Below, piece after piece: positions 53,003 through 62,771 of a stretch of DNA of 64,000 nucleotides (positions are counted from its first letter, which is position 1; every line of letters begins with the position of its first letter). Both the position numbers and the translations under genes were made by a program. Location: the NCBI GenBank assembly GCA_964371585.1, contig CAYJMD010000003.1, forward strand, positions 90,129-154,128. Reading direction: 5' to 3'. A model generated the notes under the pieces. The model did not search any database, was not told where the DNA came from, and worked only from the letters and a program-made list of their open reading frames with translations. The stretch is from RGIG5057 sp964371585 (lineage in GTDB: Bacteria > Bacillota > Clostridia > TANB77 > CAG-465).

Positions 53003-56000
53003 TTATTCAACTATATCTTCTGAAGCATCTTCAGCGATCATAGCATTTAATTTAATATCTGAATCGCTTTCTAAAGCAATCAATTCTTTTTCTTCAGCTT
53101 CCGGACTTACTTCAACTTCAATTCTTGAAGTATCAACAACACCAGTACCTGCAGGAATTAATCTACCAATAATAACGTTTTCTTTAAGACCTAATAATCT
53201 ATCAACTTTACCTTTAACAGCTGCATCAGTTAAAACTCTAGAAGTTTCTTGGAATGATGCTGCAGATAGGAATGAATCAGTAGATAATGCTACTTTTGTA
53301 ATACCAAGTAGTATATTAGTTCCTTTAGCAACAGCTTTACCAGCATCTTTTGCTTCTTTATTTGCACTATTAAATTCATTCATGTCAACAGTAGATCCTG
53401 TGATAAGAGTAGTTTCACCTTTATCATCAACATGTATTTTTCTAAGCATTTGACGAGCAACAATTTCAATGTGTTTATCATTGATATGAACACCTTGCGT
53501 TCTATATACTCTTTGTACTTCCTCGATTAAGTAATTTTCTACTGCTAAAGCACCTTTAATACGTATAATATCATGTGGATCTAAAGAACCTTCAGTTATT
53601 CTATCGCCAGCTTCAATAACGTCACCAGTGTGAACAACAAGTCTTAATCCATATGGTATTAAGTATGTTTCAGTATATTTATCTTCACCAACAACAGTTA
53701 CTTCTTTATTATTACCTTTTTCACCAATAGTTACTGTACCTGCAATTTCAGATACCATAGCAACACCTTTTGGTTTTCTAGCTTCAAATAATTCTTCAAC
53801 ACGAGGAAGACCTTGAGTTATATCTCCTCCTGCTATACCACCAGAGTGGAAAGTTCTCATTGTAAGCTGTGTACCTGGTTCACCGATAGATTGCGCTGCT
53901 ATAATACCTATAGCTTCACCAGCAGATATAATTCCACCAGTCGCTAAGTTTTTACCATAACAATGTGCACAAATACCTCTAACAGATTCACAAGTAATTG
54001 CTGAACGTATTTTAACTTTTGTTCTTCCTGTATTTACAATTTCTTTTGCAATTTCAGGAGTAACATATGTATTTTTAAGATATAGCATATTGCCTTTGTC
54101 ATCAAAGATGTCTTCAGCAATAAATCTACCTTCTATTCTTTCTTCTAATTTTTCAATTGGTTCTCCAGATTCTAAGATATCTTCAACATATAATCCTTGT
54201 TCTGTTTTACAATCGTCTTCCATAACAATGATGTCTTGGTTAACGTCAACAAGTCTTCTTGTTAAATATCCTGAATCGGCAGTTCTTAGTGCTGTATCAG
54301 CAAGACCTTTTCTAGCACCATGTGATGATAAGAAGAATTCTAGTACATCTAGTCCATCTTTAAAACAAGACTTAATAGGAAGCTCAACTGTTCTACCTGA
54401 TGTATCGGCCATAAGACCACGGATACCAGCAAGCTGTCTTATTTGTGTTGGGTTACCCCTTGCACCAGTATGTGCCATCATGAATATTGGATTCATTTTA
54501 TTTGGTGATGACATAACTGCATCTTGTATTTTATCTGTAACTTCTGTCCATGTTTTAATTACTTCGTTGTATCTTTCTTCATCAGAAATAAGACCACGTT
54601 TATAATTTTTAATAATAGTTTCAACTCTTGTTTCAGCACCAGCTAATAAATCAGCTTTAACATCTGGAACTTCAATATCATGTATTGAAACTGTTATTGC
54701 AGCTTTAGTTGAATATTTAAAACCATTAGCTTTAATTTCATCAAGAACTACTGCTGTTTTAGGTATACCATGTTTATTTATACATTTATCAATAATTACT
54801 CCAAGCTCTTTCTTTCTAACTGGGAAATCAATTTCTAGCTTTAAGAAATTAGCTGGATTTTTTCTATCAACAAATCCTATATCTTGTGGTATATAACTAT
54901 TAAATATTAATCTACCTACTGTAGCATCTATTACTTTAGTTACACTTTTGCCTTCTATTTCTTTTGTAACTCTTACTTTAATTGGAGTATGTAATCCTAT
55001 ATATTTTTCATCATAAGCCATCATAGCTTCATCTATAGATGCAAATACATGACCCGCTCCTTGTTCATCTGGATTTTCCATAGTTAAATAGTACGAACCA
55101 AGAATCATATCTTGAGAAGGTACTGCAACTGGTTTACCATCTTGTAATTTAAGTAAGTTGTTTGAAGCAAGCATTAAACATTTAGCTTCAGCTTGTGCTT
55201 CTGGTGATAATGGAACGTGAACGGCCATTTGGTCACCATCAAAGTCAGCATTAAATGCTGTACAAACTAGAGGATGTAATTTAATAGCTCTACCTTCAAC
55301 TAGTACTGGTTCAAATGCTTGAATACCAAGTCTATGTAATGTAGGAGCACGGTTTAGAAGTACTGGTCTATCAACAATAATTTCTTCTAAAATATCCCAT
55401 ACTTGAACATCTATACGTTCAACCATACGCTTAGCATTTTTAATATTAAATGCTTTTCCTCTTTTAACTAATTCTTTCATAACAAATGGTTTAAATAATT
55501 CTAAAGCCATTTCTCTTGGAAGACCACATTGGTGGATTTTAAGTTCTGGACCTACAACGATAACCGAACGACCTGAATAGTCAACCCTTTTACCAAGTAA
55601 GTTTTGTCTAAATCTACCTTGTTTACCTTTAAGCATGTCTGATAAAGATTTTAAAGCTCTTCCACCAGCACCTGTTATTGGTTTACCACGTCTACCATTA
55701 TCTATTAAAGCATCTACAGCTTCTTGTAGCATACGTTTTTCGTTTCTTACAATTATATCTGGAGCTTCAAGTTCTAATAACTTTTTAAGTCTGTTATTTC
55801 TATTAATAACTCTTCTGTATAAGTCATTTAAATCTGAAGTTGCAAATCTACCACCATCAAGTTGTACCATCGGTCTTAAATCAGGAGGTATAACTGGAAG
55901 TACATTAAGTATCATCCAATCTGGTCTGTTTTTAGATTGTAGGAAACTTTCTACTGTATCTAATCTTTTTATTAATTTTTGTTGTTTTTGTCCTGTTGCT

Positions 56001-56593
56001 TTTTCAAGTTCTTTTAGAATTGTTGCTTTTAATTTTTCTAAATCAACTTCAGCTAAAAGTCTTTGAACAGCTTCAGCACCCATTGAAACTTTAAATGAAC
56101 CTGAACCAAATTGTTCAATTGCTTCTCTATAATCTTTTTCTGTTAGTACATCACCTTTTGAAAGTGTTGTTTCTTTAGGATCTACAACTATGTATGATGC
56201 AAAGTATATAACTCTTTCTAAAGCTTTAGGAGAAACATCAAGTATTAAACTCATTCTACCTGGTATTCCTTTGAAATACCAAATATGAGAGATTGGGCAC
56301 GCAAGTTCTATGTGCCCCATTCTTTCTCTTCTTACTTTTTTCTTAGTTACTTCAACACCACATCTATCACATATGATACCTTTATATCTAACTTTTTTAT
56401 ATTTACCACAATAACATTCCCAATCTTTTGTAGGTCCAAAAATCTTTTCACAAAAAAGTCCGTCTCTTTCAGGTTTTAATGTTCTGTAATTAATTGTTTC
56501 TGGTTTTTTTATTTCACCATGTGACCATTCTCTCATTTTTTCTGGAGAGGCAAGGCCAATACCAATTCTGTCAAAATTTTCTAAATCTTGCAT
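53003..56593 (-). CDS. rpoC: RNA polymerase subunit beta'
   Basis: Catalytic subunit of RNA polymerase. Active-site Mg ligands are in AFNADFDGDQMAVH (about 446-455). The N-terminal zinc site is CYCGKYKKVRYKGIICDRC. A second zinc site is C..CESVRGICAHC near residue 868. Bridge-helix/trigger-loop segments such as GEAIGIIAAQSIGEPGTQLT are intact. The 1196 residues have no large lineage insertion. It follows rpoB by 27 nt and ends at a strong terminator. Confidence 0.99.
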   Translation of the reverse strand: MQDLENFDRIGIGLASPEKMREWSHGEIKKPETINYRTLKPERDGLFCEKIFGPTKDWECYCGKYKKVRYKGIICDRCGVEVTKKKVRRERMGHIELACPISHIWYFKGIPGRMSLILDVSPKALERVIYFASYIVVDPKETTLSKGDVLTEKDYREAIEQFGSGSFKVSMGAEAVQRLLAEVDLEKLKATILKELEKATGQKQQKLIKRLDTVESFLQSKNRPDWMILNVLPVIPPDLRPMVQLDGGRFATSDLNDLYRRVINRNNRLKKLLELEAPDIIVRNEKRMLQEAVDALIDNGRRGKPITGAGGRALKSLSDMLKGKQGRFRQNLLGKRVDYSGRSVIVVGPELKIHQCGLPREMALELFKPFVMKELVKRGKAFNIKNAKRMVERIDVQVWDILEEIIVDRPVLLNRAPTLHRLGIQAFEPVLVEGRAIKLHPLVCTAFNADFDGDQMAVHVPLSPEAQAEAKCLMLASNNLLKLQDGKPVAVPSQDMILGSYYLTMENPDEQGAGHVFASIDEAMMAYDEKYIGLHTPIKVRVTKEIEGKSVTKVIDATVGRLIFNSYIPQDIGFVDRKNPANFLKLEIDFPVRKKELGVIIDKCINKHGIPKTAVVLDEIKANGFKYSTKAAITVSIHDIEVPDVKADLLAGAETRVETIIKNYKRGLISDEERYNEVIKTWTEVTDKIQDAVMSSPNKMNPIFMMAHTGARGNPTQIRQLAGIRGLMADTSGRTVELPIKSCFKDGLDVLEFFLSSHGARKGLADTALRTADSGYLTRRLVDVNQDIIVMEDDCKTEQGLYVEDILESGEPIEKLEERIEGRFIAEDIFDDKGNMLYLKNTYVTPEIAKEIVNTGRTKVKIRSAITCESVRGICAHCYGKNLATGGIISAGEAIGIIAAQSIGEPGTQLTMRTFHSGGIAGGDITQGLPRVEELFEARKPKGVAMVSEIAGTVTIGEKGNNKEVTVVGEDKYTETYLIPYGLRLVVHTGDVIEAGDRITEGSLDPHDIIRIKGALAVENYLIEEVQRVYRTQGVHINDKHIEIVARQMLRKIHVDDKGETTLITGSTVDMNEFNSANKEAKDAGKAVAKGTNILLGITKVALSTDSFLSAASFQETSRVLTDAAVKGKVDRLLGLKENVIIGRLIPAGTGVVDTSRIEVEVSPEAEEKELIALESDSDIKLNAMIAEDASEDIVE

Positions 56594-56620
56594 AAATCTT
56601 TCTTCACTCCTTTATACGAA

Positions 56621-59600
56621 CTATTTTTCTTCACTATCTGATTCGATATTACTTTCTATATCTTCTAAATCATTTGCAATTTCATCGATTAATTCATCTT
56701 CACTTAATTCATCTTCATCTTCTTCTAATGACATACCATCAAAATCTGTTCTTGTAATTTTAGTGTAATTTTCAATATCAGCATCTGTTTCAAGAACTAT
56801 TTCTCTAGAATCCACTTCTAATTCACTTGAATCTTTAAGTTCAATTTCTGCATTTTCTTGATATAGTTTCATATCAAGCCCTAAGCTTTGTAATTCTTTA
56901 GTAAGTACTCTAAATGATTCTGGAATTCCAGGAACTGGAATTTCTTCACCTTTTACTATAGCTTCATAAGTTTTAAGTCTTCCTACAATATCATCTGATT
57001 TAACAGTTAACATTTCTTGAAGTGTATAAGATGCACCATATGCTTCTAACGCCCAAACTTCCATTTCACCAAATCTTTGTCCACCGAACTGAGCTTTACC
57101 TCCTAGAGGTTGCTGAGTTACTAGCGAGTATGGTCCTATAGAACGAGCATGTATTTTATCATCAACTAAGTGATATAGTTTAAGCATGTACATGTATCCT
57201 ACTGTAACTTCTTTATCAAATGGTTCACCTGTTCTACCATCATATACTGTAAATTTACCAGATCTATCTAATCCTTGTTGCTCGAATAAGTCAGCTATTT
57301 GTTCTTGTTTTGCCCCATCAAATACTGGTGTTGCAATTTTCCATCCAAACTTTTTAGCTATATATCCTAAATGTACTTCAAGCACCTGTCCAATGTTCAT
57401 ACGAGAAGGAACACCAAGTGGGTTAAGTACTATTTGAAGAGGAGTACCGTCTGGAAGATATGGCATATCTTCACGAGGTAATATTCTTGAAATAACACCT
57501 TTGTTACCATGACGTCCAGCCATTTTATCACCAACAGATATTTTTCTTTTTTGTGCAATATATATTCTTACTACTTTGTTTACACCAGCAGAAAGTTCAT
57601 CAGAAGTTTCTCTTGTAAATATTTTTACATCAACTATTGTACCAGCTTCTCCATGTGGAACTCTAAGTGAAGTATCTCTTACTTCTCTTGATTTATCACC
57701 AAATATTGCTCTTAATAATTTTTCTTCTGCAGTAAGTTCTGTTTCACCTTTAGGAGTTACTTTACCTACTAATATATCACCAGATCTAACTTCAGCACCA
57801 ATTCTTATGATACCATTTTCATCAAGATCTTTTATTGCATCATCACCTATATTAGGAATTTCTCTTGTAATTTCTTCTGGCCCAAGTTTTGTATCTCTAG
57901 ATTCACAATCGTAATCTTCTATATGAATAGATGTAAGTACATCTTCTTTAACTAGATCTTCAGAAATAAGTATAGCATCTTCATAGTTATACCCTTCCCA
58001 AGTCATGAAACCTATTAATATATTTTTACCGATTGCAAGTTCACCTTTATCTGTTGAAGGACCATCAGCTAAAACGTCTCCTTTTTTAACTTTTTCACCT
58101 TTAACAACTATTGGTTTTTGATTAATACAAGTACCTGCATTTGATCTTTGGAATTTTATTAATTCGTATGTATGAGATTTAGTTTTACTTTTTACAATTA
58201 TTTTGCTACTATCAACAAATGTTACTTCACCGTCTTCTTTAGCAAGTACAACTATACCTGAATCTACAGCTGCTTTATATTCAATACCTGTTCCAACTAT
58301 AGGGCTATCAGCTTTAATAAGTGGAACTGCTTGACGTTGCATGTTTGCTCCCATCAGTGCTCTATGCGCATCATCATTTTCAAGGAAAGGAATCATCGCA
58401 GTAGGAACTGAAACTAATTGTTTTGGAGAAACGTCCATGTATTCAATTTTATCTCTATCAATTTCTAAAGTTTCTTCTTTATATCTACCAGTTACTCTAG
58501 CATGAACAAATCTATTTTCTTCATCTAGTGGCTCATTTGCTTGAGCTATAACGTGGTCATCTTCGATATCAGCAGTTAAGTATTCAACTTCGTCTAATAC
58601 TTTACCTGTTGCTTTATCTATTTTTCTGTATGGAGTTTCAATAAATCCATATCTATTTATTATAGCAAATGTTGGAAGTGATCCTATAAGACCGATATTT
58701 GGTCCTTCAGGAGATTCTATTGGACAAAGTCTACCATAATGAGTATAGTGAACGTCCCTAACTTCAAACCCTGCTCTATCTCTTGATAACCCACCAGGCC
58801 CAAGAGCAGATATTCTTCTTTTATGTGCAAGTTCAGCAAGTGGATTAATTTGATCCATGAACTGAGATAATTGAGAGCTTCCAAAGAATTCTCTAAGTGC
58901 ACTAACTATTGGTTTAATATTAATCATAGATTGTGGAGTAGCAGAATCTAAATCTTGAGTTACCATTCTTTCTTTAACAACTCTTTCAAGTCTAGCTATA
59001 CCAATTCTAAATTGATTTTGTAATAATTCACCAACACATCTTACACGTCTATTAGCTAAATGATCTATATCATCAACTTTACCTAAACCATGTTTGAAGT
59101 TTAAGAAATAGTTAATAGATGCAATTATATCATCAAGAGTAACATGTTTAACTACTAAATAATCTCTGTTTTTCTTGATAACTTTTTTAAATTCTTCTTC
59201 TGTAGCACCTTCATGCTCAGCCATTAATTCTTGTAACACTGGAAGATGAACTTCTTCTTTTATAATTTCTTTATCTACTTCATAACCTAAGTATTTAGAA
59301 ATATTAACTGTATTATTACCAATAACTTTTACTTTTTTGCCATCTTTATCCACATAAACAACATTTATTCCTGCGTTTTTAATTTCAAAAGCTTGAATTG
59401 AATCTATAACTTCTTTTGCCCCAACAATTATTTCTCCAGTTTCTGGATTTATAATGTTTTCAAAAGCAATTTCATTTTTTACTCTTTCTGCAATGCTTAG
59501 TTTTAAGTTGTATTTAAATCTACCAACTCTAGCTAAATCATATCTTCTAGCTTCATATAATAAACCGTATAATAATGATTTTGCTGCATCAACATGTAAA

Positions 59601-60328
59601 GGTTCACCTGGTCTAATTTTTTTGTATATTTCTAATAATGATTCATCCATAGTTTTTACAGTATCTTTGTAAATAACTTCATTTAAGTAATCATCTTCAA
59701 ATAACGCTGTTATTTGTTCATCTGACTCAATACCTAAAGCTCTGATTAACGCTGTAATTGGAACTTTTCTAGTTCTATCAACTCTTGCCCAAATCATATT
59801 GTTTGAATCTGTTTCGTATTCAAGCCAAGTACCTCTATTAGGTATTACTGTTGCTCCATATAAGAAATTACCAAGTTTATCTCTTTGTTTTGTATAATAT
59901 ACACCTGGAGATCTAACAAGCTGAGAAACAATAACTCTTTCAGCACCATTAATTAAGAAAGTTCCACTTTCTGTCATTATTGGAAGGTCACCAAAGAAAA
60001 TTTCTTGTTCTTTGATTTCTCCTGTTTCTTTGTTAAATAGTCTTACTTTAACTTGTAGTCTAGATGCATAAGTTACACTTCTGTCTTTTGCTTCTTCTAA
60101 AGAGTACTTAGTTTCTTCCTCTAATTTATAGTCTACAAATTCAAGCATAAGGTTACCAGAAAAATCTCTGATAGGAGATGCATCTCTAAGTACATCCATT
60201 AAACCTGATTTTAAAAACCATTCGTAAGAATGTTTTTGAATGTCAATTAAGTCTGGCATATCAATAACTTCTTTAATTTTTGAAAAGCTCATTCTACTAG
60301 CTTTTCCGTTTTTCACTTCATGAACCAT
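56621..60328 (-). CDS. rpoB: RNA polymerase subunit beta
   Basis: Second-largest RNA polymerase subunit. Conserved blocks are present: SSQLSQFMDQINPLAELAHK (rifampicin cluster), KRRISALGPGGLSRDRAG, CPIESPEGPNIGLI, and GGKAQFGGQRFGEMEVWALE near the end. In the rifampicin cluster the residues matching E. coli 518 and 525 are Ile and Ala, where Asn and Thr stand in E. coli. Asp516, His526 and Ser531 are kept. The 1235 residues end in a very acidic tail. rplJ and rplL are not upstream, so rpoB starts its own unit. Confidence 0.99.
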   Translation of the reverse strand: MVHEVKNGKASRMSFSKIKEVIDMPDLIDIQKHSYEWFLKSGLMDVLRDASPIRDFSGNLMLEFVDYKLEEETKYSLEEAKDRSVTYASRLQVKVRLFNKETGEIKEQEIFFGDLPIMTESGTFLINGAERVIVSQLVRSPGVYYTKQRDKLGNFLYGATVIPNRGTWLEYETDSNNMIWARVDRTRKVPITALIRALGIESDEQITALFEDDYLNEVIYKDTVKTMDESLLEIYKKIRPGEPLHVDAAKSLLYGLLYEARRYDLARVGRFKYNLKLSIAERVKNEIAFENIINPETGEIIVGAKEVIDSIQAFEIKNAGINVVYVDKDGKKVKVIGNNTVNISKYLGYEVDKEIIKEEVHLPVLQELMAEHEGATEEEFKKVIKKNRDYLVVKHVTLDDIIASINYFLNFKHGLGKVDDIDHLANRRVRCVGELLQNQFRIGIARLERVVKERMVTQDLDSATPQSMINIKPIVSALREFFGSSQLSQFMDQINPLAELAHKRRISALGPGGLSRDRAGFEVRDVHYTHYGRLCPIESPEGPNIGLIGSLPTFAIINRYGFIETPYRKIDKATGKVLDEVEYLTADIEDDHVIAQANEPLDEENRFVHARVTGRYKEETLEIDRDKIEYMDVSPKQLVSVPTAMIPFLENDDAHRALMGANMQRQAVPLIKADSPIVGTGIEYKAAVDSGIVVLAKEDGEVTFVDSSKIIVKSKTKSHTYELIKFQRSNAGTCINQKPIVVKGEKVKKGDVLADGPSTDKGELAIGKNILIGFMTWEGYNYEDAILISEDLVKEDVLTSIHIEDYDCESRDTKLGPEEITREIPNIGDDAIKDLDENGIIRIGAEVRSGDILVGKVTPKGETELTAEEKLLRAIFGDKSREVRDTSLRVPHGEAGTIVDVKIFTRETSDELSAGVNKVVRIYIAQKRKISVGDKMAGRHGNKGVISRILPREDMPYLPDGTPLQIVLNPLGVPSRMNIGQVLEVHLGYIAKKFGWKIATPVFDGAKQEQIADLFEQQGLDRSGKFTVYDGRTGEPFDKEVTVGYMYMLKLYHLVDDKIHARSIGPYSLVTQQPLGGKAQFGGQRFGEMEVWALEAYGASYTLQEMLTVKSDDIVGRLKTYEAIVKGEEIPVPGIPESFRVLTKELQSLGLDMKLYQENAEIELKDSSELEVDSREIVLETDADIENYTKITRTDFDGMSLEEDEDELSEDELIDEIANDLEDIESNIESDSEEK

Positions 60329-60508
60329 GTTTTACCCCCAAATACGCAATATATAAAAAAGACAACAAAAAACTAAATTAGTTTACATAAACTAATCAAT
60401 TCTTTTATCTATCTCTTTTTACCTTTATTATAATTTTAACCACTATTTCAACCATCCTTTACACTTTAGTTTACATAGTATATGTCTTATAAAGACAACG
60501 TTTTTATA
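60329..60508 (-). promoter_or_regulatory. Long rpoB leader with attenuator-like hairpin
   Basis: About 170 nt separate the predicted start site (near 60502) from rpoB. Near 60365-60392 a perfect palindromic stem (ATTAGTTTA/TAAACTAAT) is followed on the minus strand by TTTAGTTTTTTG, like an intrinsic terminator. The 12-mer TATGTAAACTAA occurs twice in the leader. GGGGGT precedes the rpoB ATG. The remaining sequence shows no gene. Confidence 0.45.
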
Positions 60509-60537
60509 ATTTTAACACATAACATTATTAAAGTCAA
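60509..60537 (-). promoter_or_regulatory. Sigma-A promoter of rpoBC
   Basis: TTGACT (60532-60537), a 17-bp spacer and TAAAAT (60509-60514) on the minus strand. Confidence 0.7.
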
Positions 60538-60676
60538 GTTTTTTTTAGTTTTTTTAGGAATTTAAAGCTCTATTTTTAGCGTATTTTGTTTTTACTCTTT
60601 TTTGACGTTTTTTATAGTATGTTTTTCCTTTATAAAATTGTTATTTTAGTAAAATTAACTATTTTAACACAAAACC

Positions 60677-60705
60677 TTGACAAGGACATTTCTTTATTGT
60701 ATAAT
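60677..60705 (+). promoter_or_regulatory. Sigma-A promoter of rpsU
   Basis: TTGACA (60677-60682), a 17-bp spacer and TATAAT (60700-60705): perfect consensus. Confidence 0.88.
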
Positions 60706-60778
60706 ATTATGGTAACAACAGAGATACTTATGTAAATTAAATGAAAATTAGGTATTTCCCGAAAGGAGGGAATTAACA

Positions 60779-60952
60779 ATGCCAGGAATAAAAATAAAAG
60801 ATAATGAAAGTTTAGAAAACGCTCTTAGCAGATTTAAAAAACAATGTGCTAAATATGGGGTTATTGCTGAAATAAGAAAAAGAGAACACTATGAAAAACC
60901 AAGTGTTAAAAGAAAGAAAAAATCGGAAGCAGCTAGAAAAAGGAAACATTAA
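60779..60952 (+). CDS. rpsU: 30S ribosomal protein S21
   Basis: S21 helps the 30S subunit bind mRNA leaders during initiation. The 57 residues start MPGIKIKDNESLENALSRFK and contain REHYEKPSVKRKKKSEAARK, the basic family tail. GAAAGGAGGG lies 8 nt before the ATG, and it has a consensus promoter and a strong terminator. Its usual neighbour yqeY is not present: it is monocistronic and convergent with rluB. Confidence 0.96.
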   Translation: MPGIKIKDNESLENALSRFKKQCAKYGVIAEIRKREHYEKPSVKRKKKSEAARKRKH

Positions 60953-60970
60953 TTATGAAAAGTTGTTTGT

Positions 60971-61011
60971 AAAAAGAAGCTAAATATTTAAAATATTTTA
61001 GCTTCTTTTTG
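60971..61011. terminator. Bidirectional terminator between rpsU and rluB
   Basis: A long stem AAAAAGAAGCTAAA/TTTAGCTTCTTTTT extended by AT pairs, with A- and T-runs on both sides. It serves rpsU (plus) and rluB (minus). Confidence 0.92.
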
Positions 61012-61016
61012 TATGT

Positions 61017-61703
61017 CTATTTTATTAAACTTTCTAATTCTGATTTAGTTAAATCTCTATATTCACCAAGTCTTAAACCTTCTAATCTTAAACTACCAAG
61101 TCTAACTCTTTTAAGTTTTATAACATCTAGTCCAACAGCTTCACACATTTTTCTAACTTGTCTGTTTTTACCTTCTTTTATTATAACTTCAAGTTCGTTT
61201 TCTGAAATTCTTTTAACACTAGCTTCCTTAGTTGTGTATCCATCAATTTCAACTCCAGATTTTAGTTTTTCAATTTTATCTTCTGTAATCTCACCTTTAA
61301 TTTTAGCTATATACTCTTTTTCAATCTTTTTGCTAGGATGCATAAGATCATTTGCAAAAGTACCATCATTAGTTAGTAGTAATAATCCCTCTGTAGCAAT
61401 ATCTAGTCTACCAACACTAAAAACTCTCTGCTTAGACTTAACTATATTAAATATAGTTTTTCTTCCATTCTCATCATTTGTAGTAGTAACATATCCTCTT
61501 GGCTTATTTAATATTAAATATACTTTTTCGTCTTCTAAATATATTCTTCTATTTTCAACTTCAACTCTATCTTTCTTTTCATCAATATCATTTCCTAAAG
61601 TAGCAACTCTACCATTAATTTTAACTTTTCCTCTTTCAATATACTCATCAGCTTTTCTTCTAGAACAAAAACCTGTAGCAGCAATAAATTTATTTAATCT
61701 CAT
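61017..61703 (-). CDS. rluB: 23S rRNA pseudouridine synthase, RluB family
   Basis: RsuA/RluB/E/F-type enzyme that makes pseudouridine in 23S rRNA. An N-terminal S4 domain (MRLNKFIAATGFCSRRKADE) precedes the catalytic domain, with Asp in VGRLDIATEGLLLLTND and the late motif EGKNRQVRKMCEAVG. The 228 residues are slightly short, lacking a C-terminal extension. B. subtilis RluB modifies U2633. The exact target here is inferred from similarity. It converges with rpsU. Confidence 0.93.
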   Translation of the reverse strand: MRLNKFIAATGFCSRRKADEYIERGKVKINGRVATLGNDIDEKKDRVEVENRRIYLEDEKVYLILNKPRGYVTTTNDENGRKTIFNIVKSKQRVFSVGRLDIATEGLLLLTNDGTFANDLMHPSKKIEKEYIAKIKGEITEDKIEKLKSGVEIDGYTTKEASVKRISENELEVIIKEGKNRQVRKMCEAVGLDVIKLKRVRLGSLRLEGLRLGEYRDLTKSELESLIK

Positions 61704-61788
61704 AATTTTCCTTTCTTTTAGTTAGAACACTATTTGTCTAACTTGCATAATATATATTATCATAGTACTATGTTCATATATATAAAAG

Positions 61789-61809
61789 CTAGCAAGAAAA
61801 TCTTGCTAG
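61789..61809 (-). terminator. Terminator of rluD
   Basis: A perfect 9-bp stem CTAGCAAGA/TCTTGCTAG with a 3-nt loop and T-rich tail on the minus strand. One arm contains the rluD stop codon. Confidence 0.85.
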
Positions 61810-62732
61810 TTTTCTTCTCTATTTTTAAGTTTAGTAACAATCTCATTAAACTTGGCTGGAGCCTCAGTTTCAAACTCAACATACTCATTAGTAGTTGGAT
61901 GTATAAAACCTAACTTTTTAGCATGCAACATATGAGTTTTAACTTTAAAAAGCTTATACTCTGTTCCATAAACTAAATCTCCTAAAAGAGGATAACCTAA
62001 TGACTTTAAATGAACTCTAATTTGATGAGTTCTTCCAGTTTCTAAAGTAGCCTCAACTAAAGTAATTTTAGATTCATAAAATCTCTCTAAAACTTTTATA
62101 TGCGTAACTGCTCTTTTACTATTAATATTTGTAACAGCCATCTTTAGTCTATCTTTAGGATTCCTACCAATTGGTTTATCAATTGTAATTTCATCTTCTT
62201 TTAATATACCTTTAACAAGTGCAATATATTTCCTTGTTATACTATGGTCTTTAAACTGCTCAGAAAGGATTCTGTGAGCTTTATCATTTTTTGCAATTAC
62301 AATTACCCCTGTAGTATCTTTGTCAATTCTATGTACAATTCCAGGTCTTAAAACATCATTATCTACATTTGATAAATTATTACTATGCGAATATAGTAAT
62401 CCATTAACTAAAGTATCTGTATAGTTACCATTTCCAGGATGCACTACAACACCTTCATCTTTATTCACAATAATAACATCATCATCTTCATAAACAATAT
62501 CAATATCCATTTGTTTAGGTAAAACTTCATTATATTCTTTCTCTAAACTAGTAATAGATATTTGATCATTTAGTTTTAATACATATCCACTCTTCTTAGT
62601 TTTTCCATTAACAGTTATTTTCTTCTCATCAATTAATCGTTTAATTTGACTTCTAGAAAAATCTGCATTTTGCTCAGTTAAAAAAACATCTAAACGCTTC
62701 TTTATATTTTCTTCATTAATACAATATTCCAT
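61806..62732 (-). CDS. rluD: Pseudouridine synthase, RluA/RluD family
   Basis: Makes pseudouridines in 23S rRNA. The S4 domain (RLDVFLTEQNADFSRSQIKR) is N-terminal. The catalytic Asp is in VHRIDKDTTGVIVIAKN, followed by TGRTHQIRVHLKSLGYPLLGD-type motifs. The 308 residues fit RluD/YlyB. lspA, a frequent upstream neighbour, is absent. A promoter ends only 8 nt before the ATG and there is no ribosome site, which suggests a leaderless message. Read-through from spoIIAB is also possible. Confidence 0.94.
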   Translation of the reverse strand: MEYCINEENIKKRLDVFLTEQNADFSRSQIKRLIDEKKITVNGKTKKSGYVLKLNDQISITSLEKEYNEVLPKQMDIDIVYEDDDVIIVNKDEGVVVHPGNGNYTDTLVNGLLYSHSNNLSNVDNDVLRPGIVHRIDKDTTGVIVIAKNDKAHRILSEQFKDHSITRKYIALVKGILKEDEITIDKPIGRNPKDRLKMAVTNINSKRAVTHIKVLERFYESKITLVEATLETGRTHQIRVHLKSLGYPLLGDLVYGTEYKLFKVKTHMLHAKKLGFIHPTTNEYVEFETEAPAKFNEIVTKLKNREEN

Positions 62733-62739
62733 GACTATA

Positions 62740-62768
62740 ATTTTACCACAGTTTTATGTTAATTACAA
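62740..62768 (-). promoter_or_regulatory. Sigma-A promoter of rluD (leaderless spacing)
   Basis: TTGTAA (62763-62768), a 17-bp spacer and TAAAAT (62740-62745). The predicted start site (about 62732-62733) falls on the rluD ATG. Confidence 0.6.
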
Positions 62769-62771
62769 GTA

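Noticed and set aside
61009..61725. 238-codon plus-strand frame opposite rluB
   Set aside because: Ser/Leu/Phe-rich shadow. The minus-strand gene has intact pseudouridine synthase motifs.
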